This document shows positions 9,115 through 17,240 of a stretch of 64,000 nt of DNA, one piece after another (position 1 is the first letter of the stretch; each line of letters opens with the position of its first letter). The translations under genes were made by a program, and so were the position numbers. The DNA comes from Marinobacter orientalis (GTDB lineage: Bacteria > Pseudomonadota > Gammaproteobacteria > Pseudomonadales > Oleiphilaceae): positions 1,488,001-1,552,000 of the forward strand of contig NZ_SRZX01000001.1 in NCBI RefSeq assembly GCF_004792665.1. The letters are read 5' to 3'. The notes under the pieces are model-generated. The model saw nothing but the letters and a program-made list of their open reading frames with translations. It was not told the DNA's origin and did not search any database.

Positions 9115-9527
9115 TTGTCACCTTCGAGGAACTGCAGGCCTTCCTCGCCGAACAGTTTCCCCAGGGTGCCCGTTACGGCACCCTGGAGAAGCTCGGCGAC
9201 GGCTGGGCGGAAATGAAGCTGGATGTGGATGATGAACACCTGCGCCCTGGCGGCACGGTTGCCGGCCCTGCCATGATGGGACTGGCCGACGTCGCCCTGT
9301 ACGCCGCACTGCTGGGAAAGATCGGCCTGGTGCCGCTGGCGGTAACCAGCAACCTGAACATCAATTTCCTGCGCAAACCGGTATCCCATAGTCCGATCCG
9401 GGCGCGGGCCAACATGCTGAGGATCGGCAGGGCCAGTGGCGTGGGCGAGGTTTATATATACTCTGACGGTCTGGAAGAGCCGGTTGCCCATGCCACCATA
9501 ACCTATGCCATTCCGGCGAAGCGGTGA
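9111..9527 (+). CDS. PaaI-family hotdog-fold thioesterase
   Basis: A 138-residue single-domain hotdog protein. The central helix segment RPGGTVAGPAMMGLADVALYAAL, with its acidic residue, and the strand VTSNLNINFLRKPV are typical of PaaI/YdiI thioesterases. It probably hydrolyses the acyl-CoA made or handled by its neighbours, recycling CoA. The ATGA overlap with the synthetase gene and the 4-bp gap to the hydrolase gene indicate one operon. Confidence 0.85.
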   Translation: MIVTFEELQAFLAEQFPQGARYGTLEKLGDGWAEMKLDVDDEHLRPGGTVAGPAMMGLADVALYAALLGKIGLVPLAVTSNLNINFLRKPVSHSPIRARANMLRIGRASGVGEVYIYSDGLEEPVAHATITYAIPAKR

Positions 9528-9531
9528 TGGT

Positions 9532-10341
9532 ATGAATGTCACTGATGTCGCCGTCCCGTTAGGGGATGGCGTCAGGGTCCAGGCACAGCGACTGCGCCAT
9601 GAAAATAGCAGCGGACCGGTGCTGGTCTTTCTGCACGAATCGCTGGGCAATATTGCCCTGTGGAAACAGTTTCCGCGACGGCTGGCAGAAACGACAGGCC
9701 TGGATGCCCTGGTCTATGAGCGCCGGGGCTACGGCGCCTCCACTGATGAGCCGTTGCCGCGCCCCTATGATTACCTGGAGCAGGAAGGCAGGGTCTGGCT
9801 GCCCCGGTTGCTGGACGCGCTGAAAATCGACCAGGTGATACTGGTAGGCCATAGCGATGGTGGCTCCATAGCCCTGATTGCAGCCGCAGTGCTGGGTGAC
9901 AGGGTGAAAGGGCTGATCACCATGGCCGCCCATATTTGGGCCGATCACCTGACTCTGGCGGGCATCCGCGACATGGGGCGGCGCTATAGGGCGGAAGGTA
10001 TTCGCGAAAAGCTGCTGCGCCACCATGGCGATCGCACCGATGCGCTATTCCACGCCTGGCAGGATGTGTGGCTGGATGAAGGCTTCCAGCAGTCGATGGA
10101 TTTTGCACCCTGGCTGGACGCCATCCAATGTCCGGCTATGATCATTCAGGGGGAGAACGATGAATACGGGGTTCCGGAACAGGTGACCCGTATTGTGGAA
10201 GGCATCGGAAGCCATGCAACGCCGGTTTTCATGCCCGAAACCGGCCACTCGCCACATTTGCAGAAACCCGACCAGGTGCTGCAGCTAATATGCGACTTTT
10301 TGCGAATAGAGACTGATCAAAAAAGTGCGATTTCTGGTTGA
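9532..10341 (+). CDS. Alpha/beta-fold hydrolase
   Basis: About 269 residues. Seen: the oxyanion region FLHESLGNIALWKQFP, the nucleophile elbow GHSDGGSIA (Ser near residue 108), a late acid in QGENDEYGVPEQ and the histidine in PETGHSPHLQKPD, which complete a Ser-Asp-His triad. It is likely an esterase or C-C bond hydrolase for a small substrate; no specific substrate can be named. I prefer ATG 9532, just after the thioesterase stop; an in-frame ATG at 9505 would overlap that gene. Its TGA stop lies inside the palindrome that precedes the ABC-transporter operon. Confidence 0.85.
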   Translation: MNVTDVAVPLGDGVRVQAQRLRHENSSGPVLVFLHESLGNIALWKQFPRRLAETTGLDALVYERRGYGASTDEPLPRPYDYLEQEGRVWLPRLLDALKIDQVILVGHSDGGSIALIAAAVLGDRVKGLITMAAHIWADHLTLAGIRDMGRRYRAEGIREKLLRHHGDRTDALFHAWQDVWLDEGFQQSMDFAPWLDAIQCPAMIIQGENDEYGVPEQVTRIVEGIGSHATPVFMPETGHSPHLQKPDQVLQLICDFLRIETDQKSAISG

Positions 10342-10359
10342 CGTTTACGTAGACGTCAA
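10338..10359. promoter_or_regulatory. 22-bp palindromic operator before the ABC-transporter operon
   Basis: TTGACGT at 10338-10344 and ACGTCAA at 10353-10359 are exact inverted half-sites, and the centre TTACGTAG is nearly symmetric. It overlaps the stop codon of the preceding hydrolase gene and lies 54 bp before the first ABC gene. Its core matches the palindrome at 7387-7406, suggesting one regulator for both units. Confidence 0.6.
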
Positions 10360-10412
10360 TCTACTCTGTCAGTACTGTAAATGCACAACAATAACAAAAG
10401 GTAGGATGGCTC

Positions 10413-11189
10413 ATGAGTGAACCGTTCGTTCTGGAGACCCAAAGCCTCGTCAAGGAGTTCAAGGGCTTTGTGGCGGTTAATGACGTCAATCTGAAGGTGC
10501 AGCGCGGCCATATTCATGCCCTCATCGGGCCCAATGGCGCGGGCAAGACCACCGTATTCAACCTGCTTACCAAATTCCTGAGCCCGACCCGGGGCAAGAT
10601 CCTGTTCAAGGGTATGGATATTACCTCCATGAAGTCGGCTGCCATTGCCCGCGAGGGTGTGGTGCGCTCCTTCCAGATTTCCGCCGTGTTCCCCCATATG
10701 ACCGCCCTGGAGAATATCCGCGTAGCTCTGCAGAGTTTTGAAGGCAACTCCTTTCGTTTCTGGAAATCCGGCGAGTCCCTGAACAATCTCAATGACCGCT
10801 GCATGGCACTGCTGGACAGCGTGGGGCTGACCGAGTTTGCCAACACCACCACGGTTGAGCTGGCTTATGGCCGTAAACGGGCACTGGAGCTCGCTACCAC
10901 CCTGGCCATGGAACCTGAGCTGATGCTGCTGGATGAGCCCACACAGGGCATGGGCAGCGAAGACGTGGAGCAGGTGGTGGAGCTGGTGCGCAAGGCCGCT
11001 GAAGGCCGCACGGTACTGATGGTAGAGCACAACCTGGGGGTGGTCAGCAAACTCTGTGACCGGGTGACCGTGCTGGCCCAGGGCTCGGTGCTGACCGAAG
11101 GCGATTACCAGGAAGTGTCCGACGATCCCCGGGTGCGTGAGGTCTACATGGGCGGCACCGCGACCAAAAAGCAGGAGACAGCGGAATGA
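10413..11189 (+). CDS. livG: Branched-chain-type ABC transporter ATP-binding protein (LivG-like)
   Basis: A 258-residue ABC ATPase of the Liv class. Walker A GPNGAGKTT (about residues 40-48), Q-loop region GVVRSFQISAVFPHMT, a signature region with the Liv-style VELAYGRKRALELA in place of LSGGQ, Walker B LMLLDEPTQGM and the switch histidine in VEHNLG. It energises the permease encoded downstream. It overlaps the next gene by 4 bp. The liv symbols denote family only; the substrate need not be leucine, isoleucine or valine. Confidence 0.93.
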   Translation: MSEPFVLETQSLVKEFKGFVAVNDVNLKVQRGHIHALIGPNGAGKTTVFNLLTKFLSPTRGKILFKGMDITSMKSAAIAREGVVRSFQISAVFPHMTALENIRVALQSFEGNSFRFWKSGESLNNLNDRCMALLDSVGLTEFANTTTVELAYGRKRALELATTLAMEPELMLLDEPTQGMGSEDVEQVVELVRKAAEGRTVLMVEHNLGVVSKLCDRVTVLAQGSVLTEGDYQEVSDDPRVREVYMGGTATKKQETAE

Positions 11190-11908
11190 GCCAGGCCTCC
11201 CGGAGAGATTACGAACAGCTGCGCATTGACGGACTTCACGCCTTCTACGGTGAGTCCCACATCCTCCACGGCATCAATATCGAGGTTAAGCGTGGCGAGC
11301 TGGTTACCCTGCTGGGACGCAACGGTGCCGGTCGCAGCACAACCCTGAAAGCGATCATGAATATGGTGGGCCGGCGAACCGGGTCCATCATGATCAACGG
11401 TGAGGAGACCATGTCCTGCGCTCCCCACCACATAGCAAGGTTGGGAGTCGGGTATTGCCCCGAACACCGGGGCATTTTTTCCGGGCTCAATGTCATGGAG
11501 AACCTGACACTCCCACCCGTAGTAAGAAGCGGTGGCCTGGGGCTGGAAGAAATCTTCTCCATGTTTCCCAATCTGTATGAGCGCCGCGCCAGCCAGGGCT
11601 CCAAGCTCTCGGGCGGCGAACAGCAGATGCTGGCCATGGCGCGGATCCTGAGAACCGGCGCCAACATGCTACTGCTGGATGAGATCACCGAGGGCCTGGC
11701 GCCGGTCATCGTCGAGAAACTGGGCGATGTGCTGGTCAAGCTCAAGGAAAAGGGCCTGACGATCGTTCTGGTGGAACAGAATTTCCATTTCGCCGCACCC
11801 CTGGCGGACCGTCACTACGTGATGGAACACGGCCAGATTGTGGAGGAGATCAGCGCCGGCGAGCTTGAAAGCAAGCAGTCGATGCTGGACAAGTACCTGG
11901 GCGTTTAA
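11186..11908 (+). CDS. livF: Branched-chain-type ABC transporter ATP-binding protein (LivF-like)
   Basis: A 240-residue ABC ATPase, partner of the LivG-like subunit. Walker A reads GRNGAGRSTT: the invariant lysine is replaced by arginine (codon CGC). The signature SKLSGGEQQMLAMARIL, Walker B MLLLDEITEGLAP and switch region VEQNFHFA look normal. One arginine site paired with a canonical LivG site would make the ATPase heterodimer asymmetric; such substitutions do occur in some Liv-type subunits. Overlaps livG by ATGA. Confidence 0.92.
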   Translation: MSQASRRDYEQLRIDGLHAFYGESHILHGINIEVKRGELVTLLGRNGAGRSTTLKAIMNMVGRRTGSIMINGEETMSCAPHHIARLGVGYCPEHRGIFSGLNVMENLTLPPVVRSGGLGLEEIFSMFPNLYERRASQGSKLSGGEQQMLAMARILRTGANMLLLDEITEGLAPVIVEKLGDVLVKLKEKGLTIVLVEQNFHFAAPLADRHYVMEHGQIVEEISAGELESKQSMLDKYLGV

Positions 11909-12007
11909 GGTCCTGGTTTGAAAGTGTCTGTAGAAGTCGAGAGTGCAATAAAAGCAACAACAGCGAATCCCGAAAACCAACGCAAAGACAGTAGCGGAGA
12001 AACAACA

Positions 12008-13222
12008 ATGACAATTACCAAAAAGCTTCTGACATCAGCGATTGCATCAGCCATGCTTGTAGGCGGTGCCCAGGCTGAGATATCCAATGACACGGTCAAG
12101 ATCGGCTACCTGGCCGACATGTCCGGTACCTACCGTGACCTGGCCGGTCCCAATGGCCTGACCGCTCTTGAAATGGCCATTGCCGATTTTGGTGGCACAG
12201 TGAACGGGGCGAAAATTGAGGTAGTCAGCGCCGACGACCGCAACAGCCCGGATTCTGCATCAAGCACAGTGCGGCGCTGGGTTGAGAACGAAAACGTGGA
12301 CCTGGTGGCGGGTCTGGTAGCGTCCTCGGTCACCATCGCGGTGAGCAACATCCTGGAAGAAAACAACAGGCTGGGTATCGTCTCCGGCTCTGCAGCTTCC
12401 AGCATCACTAACGAGCACTGTACCCCCAACCACATCCACTATGTGTACGACACCTATCCCCTTGCCAACGGTACCGCCAGCGCCATTGTAAAAGAAGGTG
12501 GTGAAACCTGGTTCATCCTGACCGCTGATTACGCGTTCGGGCACGCTCTGGAAAATGACGTAACACGTGTTGTGGAAGAAAACGGCGGTGAAGTGATTGA
12601 GACCGTGCGTCATCCGTTCCCGACATCGGACTTCTCGTCCTTCATCCTGCAGGCGCAGTCGTCCGGTGCCGACGTGGTTGCCCTGGCCAACGCCGGTGCA
12701 GACACCACCAACGCCATCACCACGGCCGGTGAATTCGGCCTGACCCAGTCCGGCCAGACCCTCGCCGCCCTGCTGCTGTTCCTCACTGACGTTCATGCCT
12801 TGGGCGCGCAGAGTGCACAGGGCATCCAGCTCACGACCGGCTGGTACTGGGACATGAACGAGGAAACCCGTGAGTGGTCCGACCGCTTCATGGAAGAGGC
12901 CGGCGTTCGCCCGACCATGGTTCACGCCGGTATCTATTCCAGCACCATCCAGTATCTGAACGCCGTCAAGGCGACCGGATCCGACGACTCCCAGACCGTG
13001 CGCAAGCAGATGATGGATACCCCCATCAACGACATGTTTGCCAAAAACGGCATCATCCGCGAGGATGGCCGCATGGTACACGACATGTACCTGGCGGAAG
13101 TGAAAACGCCTGAGGAGTCCGAGAGTGAGTGGGACCTGTACGAAATCGTGCGCACCATTCCCGGCGAAGAGGCTTATCGCCCGCTGTCCGAGAGCAAGTG
13201 CAAGCTGGTAACCCAAAACTGA
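12008..13222 (+). CDS. ABC transporter periplasmic substrate-binding protein
   Basis: About 404 residues, with a Sec signal peptide (basic MTITKKLL, then a hydrophobic stretch, cleavage after AQA near residue 23). The mature protein begins with the class I fold of LivJ/LivK-type receptors (VKIGYLADMSGTYRD; DDRNSPDSASSTVRRW; GSAASSITNEHC). I use ATG 12008, preceded by AGCGGAGAAACAACA; the frame open from 11918 has no signal-peptide character before this ATG. The position between the ATPase and permease genes identifies it as the receptor of this importer. Ligand unknown; context suggests a short branched acid, amide or amino acid. Confidence 0.92.
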   Translation: MTITKKLLTSAIASAMLVGGAQAEISNDTVKIGYLADMSGTYRDLAGPNGLTALEMAIADFGGTVNGAKIEVVSADDRNSPDSASSTVRRWVENENVDLVAGLVASSVTIAVSNILEENNRLGIVSGSAASSITNEHCTPNHIHYVYDTYPLANGTASAIVKEGGETWFILTADYAFGHALENDVTRVVEENGGEVIETVRHPFPTSDFSSFILQAQSSGADVVALANAGADTTNAITTAGEFGLTQSGQTLAALLLFLTDVHALGAQSAQGIQLTTGWYWDMNEETREWSDRFMEEAGVRPTMVHAGIYSSTIQYLNAVKATGSDDSQTVRKQMMDTPINDMFAKNGIIREDGRMVHDMYLAEVKTPEESESEWDLYEIVRTIPGEEAYRPLSESKCKLVTQN

Positions 13223-13237
13223 TGTTCTGACCGACCA

Positions 13238-13266
13238 GGCCACTCCGCAGTCCCGGCGGGGTGGCC
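13238..13266 (+). terminator. Intra-operon hairpin between receptor and permease genes
   Basis: GGCCACTCCGC (13238-13248) pairs with GCGGGGTGGCC (13256-13266), an 11-bp stem with one G-U pair and a 7-nt loop. No T-run follows. Such hairpins between a binding-protein gene and its permease genes often stabilise the upstream mRNA so that the receptor is made in excess. Confidence 0.55.
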
Positions 13267-13332
13267 ACTGACCTGCAGACACGCAATCCGCCTCTGTAAG
13301 TTCAAAGTTGCGCTGCTTTTGGAGTTTGTAAC

Positions 13333-14220
13333 ATGACCGAGATTCTGGGAGTCCCCGTGGCTGTGCTGTCTGGCCAGTTAATGCTCGGGATTATCAATGG
13401 TTCCTTTTACGCCCTGCTGAGTCTGGGGCTGGCGGTCATTTTCGGCCTGCTGAAAATCATCAATTTCGCCCACGGTGCCATGTACATGCTCGGTGCCATG
13501 TGCACAGTGCTGATGTTCGATGCCTTCGGCGTCAACTACTGGGTGGCTCTGTTTCTTGCTCCCGTTGTGGTGGGCTGCTTTGGCATTGTGCTGGAGTATT
13601 TCCTGTTGCGCCGCATTGCCGGGCAGGACCATATCTACAGCCTGCTTCTGACGTTCGGTATCGCCCTTATTCTGCAGGGTGTGCTGATCAATATCTACGG
13701 CGTTTCCGGCCTGCGCTATTCCATGCCGGAAGTGTTCAGGGGTGGTATGAACCTCGGGTTCATGTTCCTTCCCTACTATCGTGCCTGGGTTATCGTGGCC
13801 GCCCTGCTGGTGTGTTTCGGTACCTGGTTCATGATCGAGAAAACACGGCTTGGCTCCTACCTGCGGGCCGGTACGGAAGATTCCCAGCTGATGCAGGGAT
13901 TCGGCATCAATGTGCCACTGCTGATCAGCCTGACCTATGGCTTCGGCGTCATGCTGGCCGCGTTTGCAGGCGCCCTCGCTGCGCCCATCTACTCGGTGTC
14001 CCCGGTGATGGGTTCCAACATACTCATCGTGGTGTTCGCGGTGGTGGTGATCGGCGGCATGGGTTCCATCGCCGGTGCCGTGATTACCGGCCTGATGATG
14101 GGAGTCGTGGAAGGGTTTACCAAAGTATTCTACCCGGAAGGGTCGGCAGCCGTGATCTTCCTGGTGATGGTGGTTGTTCTGTTGATTCGGCCATCGGGCC
14201 TGTTCGGTAAGGAGGCGTAA
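13333..14220 (+). CDS. livH: Branched-chain-type ABC transporter permease (LivH-like)
   Basis: A 295-residue polytopic membrane protein with about eight hydrophobic segments. The N-terminal INGSFYALLSLGLAVIFGL and INFAHGAMYMLGA are strongly characteristic of LivH permeases, and the cytoplasmic loop RAGTEDSQLMQGFGIN is the coupling-helix region that docks onto the ATPases. Start at 13333 follows TTGGAGTTTGTAAC. It is 2 bp before livM. Confidence 0.94.
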   Translation: MTEILGVPVAVLSGQLMLGIINGSFYALLSLGLAVIFGLLKIINFAHGAMYMLGAMCTVLMFDAFGVNYWVALFLAPVVVGCFGIVLEYFLLRRIAGQDHIYSLLLTFGIALILQGVLINIYGVSGLRYSMPEVFRGGMNLGFMFLPYYRAWVIVAALLVCFGTWFMIEKTRLGSYLRAGTEDSQLMQGFGINVPLLISLTYGFGVMLAAFAGALAAPIYSVSPVMGSNILIVVFAVVVIGGMGSIAGAVITGLMMGVVEGFTKVFYPEGSAAVIFLVMVVVLLIRPSGLFGKEA

Positions 14221-14222
14221 TC

Positions 14223-15218
14223 ATGGCGACCACAACGACCCAGACTGATATCCAGCAAAGTATCGTCAAACAACAGAAAGCAGAGCAGCGCAAGAAGCAG
14301 ATCCTCAACCTGGTGCTGCTGGCACTGCTGCTGCTTGCACCGGCGGTCTTTTACCCCGTGTTCCTGATGAAAATCCTGTGTTTCGCCCTGTTTGCGGTGG
14401 CACTGAACCTTCTGCTTGGCTACACCGGCCTGCTGTCTTTCGGGCATGCCGCGTTCCTGGCGGCGGGCTCCTACACAACCGGCTACCTGCTATCGAGCTT
14501 TCCCGGGGTGACCACGGAAATGGGTATTGTCGTGGGCACAGCAGCCTCACTGGTGCTTGGCCTGGGCTTTGGCCTGGTCGCCATACGTCGCCAGGGTATC
14601 TACTTCGCGATGATTACCCTGGCCCTGGCGCAGCTGGTCTATTTCTTCTTCGTGCAGGCCCCGTTCACCGGGGGCGAGGACGGCATGCACGGCGTGCCCC
14701 GTGGCTACCTGTTCGGCATGGTGGACCTGAGTGATAACACCGCCATGTACTACTTTGTGCTGGCGGTGTTCCTGGCCGGTTACCTGCTGGTGCAGCGCAT
14801 CGTCGGCTCACCGTTCGGCCAGGTACTCAAGGCAATCAAGCAGAACGAACCAAGGGCGGTCTCCCTGGGCTACAACGTGGACCGCTACAAACTGATGGCC
14901 TTCGTGCTCTCCGCAGGCCTTGCCGGCCTGGCCGGCTCGGTGAAAACCGTGGTGTTCCAGCTGGCCTCTCTGAACGACGCCCACTGGCACATGTCCGGCG
15001 AAGTCATCCTGATGACCCTGCTGGGCGGCACCGGCACCCTGCTGGGCCCGGTGGTTGGCGCCGGCTTCGTGGTGACTCTGGAGTACCAGCTGTCACAGGG
15101 CCCGCTGGGGGACTGGGTGGATCCCATCCTGGGTGCCATCTTCGTACTGACGGTGCTGGCTTTCCGTTCGGGCATTGTGGGGGAGATCCAGAACTTTATG
15201 CGGAAGAATATGGGCTAA
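14223..15218 (+). CDS. livM: Branched-chain-type ABC transporter permease (LivM-like)
   Basis: A 331-residue membrane protein. A charged, Q/K-rich cytoplasmic N-terminus (about 38 residues) precedes the hydrophobic core. Family marks: LNLLLGYTGLLSFGHAAFLAAGSY, the loop KAIKQNEPRAVSLGYNV (coupling helix) and GGTGTLLGPVVGAGFV. It forms the membrane channel with the LivH-like subunit. Last gene of the operon; a rho-independent terminator follows. Confidence 0.94.
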   Translation: MATTTTQTDIQQSIVKQQKAEQRKKQILNLVLLALLLLAPAVFYPVFLMKILCFALFAVALNLLLGYTGLLSFGHAAFLAAGSYTTGYLLSSFPGVTTEMGIVVGTAASLVLGLGFGLVAIRRQGIYFAMITLALAQLVYFFFVQAPFTGGEDGMHGVPRGYLFGMVDLSDNTAMYYFVLAVFLAGYLLVQRIVGSPFGQVLKAIKQNEPRAVSLGYNVDRYKLMAFVLSAGLAGLAGSVKTVVFQLASLNDAHWHMSGEVILMTLLGGTGTLLGPVVGAGFVVTLEYQLSQGPLGDWVDPILGAIFVLTVLAFRSGIVGEIQNFMRKNMG

Positions 15219-15248
15219 GAAAGCCGTATAACCGTCTGAAAAACACAA

Positions 15249-15278
15249 GGGCTGCTCTCCGGAGCGGCCCTTTATTAT
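15249..15278 (+). terminator. Rho-independent terminator of the ABC-transporter operon
   Basis: A GC-rich 9-bp stem (15249-15257 with 15262-15270, one G-T pair) closes a TCCG tetraloop and is followed by a T-rich tract (TTTATTATT). It lies 31 bp after the livM stop. Confidence 0.85.
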
Positions 15279-15320
15279 TGTCAAGGAATGTAAAAAGTTT
15301 TGTCCGGACTGTGCAGTGGC

Positions 15321-15349
15321 TTGACATGTTTGGATGCATAAACTAATCA
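15321..15349 (+). promoter_or_regulatory. Sigma-70-type promoter for the tad-locus regulator gene
   Basis: A perfect -35 TTGACA (15321-15326), a 17-bp spacer and a TAATCA -10 (15344-15349). It is about 107 bp before the regulator start, leaving a leader of roughly 100 nt. Confidence 0.6.
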
Positions 15350-15455
15350 TAAGATCCGGGTCGCAAATATTAAAAAAACTACATGTTGCTCTCCCCTCGG
15401 CATATCCAGAAGGAGCTGACGACCCGAAAGTCAGATGGAAGAAGGGGATGTAGAA

Positions 15456-16298
15456 ATGGAAAAATCTACCGTTGTGCTGGTAGATGCCACACAGTATGGA
15501 TCGGATCCAGCGATCGTCAGGGTGATCGAGAGGGAATATCCGCTTGTTTATGTGACAAAGCAGGACGATCTTGGCCGGGTCTATGAGACTCAGGCAGCCG
15601 CCGGCCGGGTGATTACCTGCTTTGACTTTGATTTTCCGGATATCGCCAGCCTTTCAGTGCTCAGCGAGGCCAAGCAGCAGTTTGCCTCTGTGCCGATGCT
15701 GATGTTCACGGAGCAGCATTCCGAAGCCCTGGCGGTCTGGGCCCTGCGCACCAGGATATGGGATTATTTCGTAAAGCCGGTTGTCGATAACTCCGTTACC
15801 GCATCCCTCGACCGGTTGAACAGGCTGCTGACGGAATCTTCAGGCCGCGCCCCTCGCAGGACCATCTCCCACAAACAGCCCCTGCCGGATGACGCCCGCT
15901 TCCAGAAGCATAGGGGTGAAGACAAGGCGGTGGAGGTTGCTGCAGCCTATATTGACCAACACCTTGCCGAAAAATTAATGCAGACGAAGATTGCCGAACT
16001 CTGCGGAACCAACAGCTACCAGCTGAGCCGCGCATTCAAGCGGGTGTATGGCATCACCTTCCAGGAATACATCCTACGGCGTCGCATCGAAAAGGCCACT
16101 GAGCTGCTGCGGAACAATAGTGCTTCGGTCATCGACGTATGCTGGGCCGTGGGTTTTCACGATGCCTCCTACTTCACCAAGATGTTTCAGCGCCATACCG
16201 GCATGACACCGTCCGGGTACCGCCACAAGTGGATGACCTCCCGTAAAGAGGCCACTCTGCCGTTCCAGCTATCAACCGGCCACCTCGTCAAGCTCTGA
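15456..16298 (+). CDS. Receiver-like/AraC-family transcriptional regulator of the tad locus
   Basis: About 280 residues: an N-terminal CheY-like domain (residues 1-115) joined to a C-terminal AraC helix-turn-helix pair (about 175-270, with IAELCGTNSYQLSRAFKRVYG and VIDVCWAVGFHDASYFTKMFQ). In the receiver-like part I can place the phosphoacceptor at Asp57 (four residues before Pro61), Thr85 and Lys107 (FVKPV), but only one acid (Asp10) where receivers usually have two. Phosphorylation is therefore uncertain. ATG 15456 is chosen because GAAGGGG lies 8 nt upstream; an ATG at 15435 has no ribosome site at proper distance. Adjacent to flp, so control of pilus genes is inferred. Confidence 0.82.
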   Translation: MEKSTVVLVDATQYGSDPAIVRVIEREYPLVYVTKQDDLGRVYETQAAAGRVITCFDFDFPDIASLSVLSEAKQQFASVPMLMFTEQHSEALAVWALRTRIWDYFVKPVVDNSVTASLDRLNRLLTESSGRAPRRTISHKQPLPDDARFQKHRGEDKAVEVAAAYIDQHLAEKLMQTKIAELCGTNSYQLSRAFKRVYGITFQEYILRRRIEKATELLRNNSASVIDVCWAVGFHDASYFTKMFQRHTGMTPSGYRHKWMTSRKEATLPFQLSTGHLVKL

Positions 16299-16442
16299 CG
16301 GTGGCCTGCAAAATCCTCCCAGTTTTTCGCCGGAATTCTCCTAACGGTTGATTCTCCGTTGCTCCTAAAGTGGTTGATACAGTGCACGGATAGGTGGCTG
16401 TACAACCATGGAAGTTCGTTTAACGACTGCAGGAGTGACGAA

Positions 16443-16616
16443 ATGAAAAACTTCAAGGGAAAAGTGGTTCAGTTTCTTCGTGATGAAGAGGGTTTGGAGT
16501 TGGCTGAGTATGCGGTGGCTGGGTCTTTAATTGTTCTCGCTGTTGTAACGGCATTCACCGGCCTAGGTACTGCCATAGCGGGCGCAATTACTAAGATTAC
16601 TGGCCACATCACTTAA
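16443..16616 (+). CDS. flp: Flp-type (type IVb) pilin
   Basis: A 57-residue protein. A short basic leader (MKNFKGKVVQFLRDEEG) ends at the prepilin cleavage glycine, followed by the mature Flp motif LELAEYAVAGSLIV with the Glu and Tyr that mark the subfamily, then one hydrophobic helix. It is the major subunit of the Tad pilus, processed by the TadV-type peptidase encoded next. ATG 16443 follows GCAGGAGTGACGAA; upstream in-frame codons are not pilin-like. A strong hairpin just after it suggests that flp is transcribed in excess of the assembly genes. Confidence 0.94.
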   Translation: MKNFKGKVVQFLRDEEGLELAEYAVAGSLIVLAVVTAFTGLGTAIAGAITKITGHIT

Positions 16617-16633
16617 TAGTAGTGTCTCACGCG

Positions 16634-16661
16634 AAAAAAGGGGGGGATACCCCCCTTTTTT
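16634..16661 (+). terminator. Hairpin terminator/attenuator between flp and tadV
   Basis: Six A and seven G (16634-16646), an ATA loop, then six C and six T (16650-16661) make a very stable hairpin ending in a T-run. It reads as a terminator in both directions. Partial read-through would give high pilin and low machinery expression. Confidence 0.85.
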
Positions 16662-16694
16662 CTGGTCAGATCACTTGCGTAGCACGAGGTTTTT

Positions 16695-17207
16695 ATGAAT
16701 CCAAGTGGATGGGCATTAACAACACTAACCATAGGCCTGGTGATGGCTGTTTTCAGTGATCTGTCCATCCGCAGGATTCCAAACGTGGTTACTTTTGGCA
16801 TGGTGATTGTGGCGCTCGCACTACATACCTGGTTTGGGCAATGGGAGGGGTTGCTCTTTTCCTTGGGCGGCCTACTTATCGGCTTGCTGTGTTTTCTGCC
16901 GCTCTATGCCTTCGCTGCCATGGGCGCGGGTGATGTGAAATTGTTGACAGCGGTTGGTGCTGTGGTGGGCGCCAAAGTGGTTTTTATTGCCGCCCTGATG
17001 ACCATTATCGCAGGCGGACTTCTGGCTCTTGTGTATGTCGCCGCGAAAGGAGGGCTGCCAGCCATGCTCAAACGCTATGTCTCCATGTGCTGGCTGCTGC
17101 TGGCCCGACAGCCAACATATATACCTCCGGCACCAGGCGAGGCCGCAGGCCTACGCTTCCCATATGCACTGGCAATCGCCTGCGGAACGGCCCTGGCACT
17201 TATCTAG
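16695..17207 (+). CDS. tadV: A24 prepilin peptidase, TadV/CpaA type
   Basis: A 170-residue integral membrane aspartic peptidase without the methylase domain of PilD. Both active-site motifs are present: D-x6-PN in FSDLSIRRIPNVVT and GAGDVKLLTAVG. Four or more hydrophobic segments follow the family pattern. It should cleave the Flp leader and the TadE-like pseudopilins. Start at 16695 follows CACGAGGTTTTT. Confidence 0.92.
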   Translation: MNPSGWALTTLTIGLVMAVFSDLSIRRIPNVVTFGMVIVALALHTWFGQWEGLLFSLGGLLIGLLCFLPLYAFAAMGAGDVKLLTAVGAVVGAKVVFIAALMTIIAGGLLALVYVAAKGGLPAMLKRYVSMCWLLLARQPTYIPPAPGEAAGLRFPYALAIACGTALALI

Positions 17208-17240
17208 GCAATTCATTTTCCAGAATTCGGAGACTACGCA

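Noticed and set aside
16346..16378. GGTTGAT and ATTCTCC repeats upstream of flp as a regulator site
   Set aside because: Copies are 26 bp and 17 bp apart with no consistent unit, so they do not form a convincing AraC-type array.
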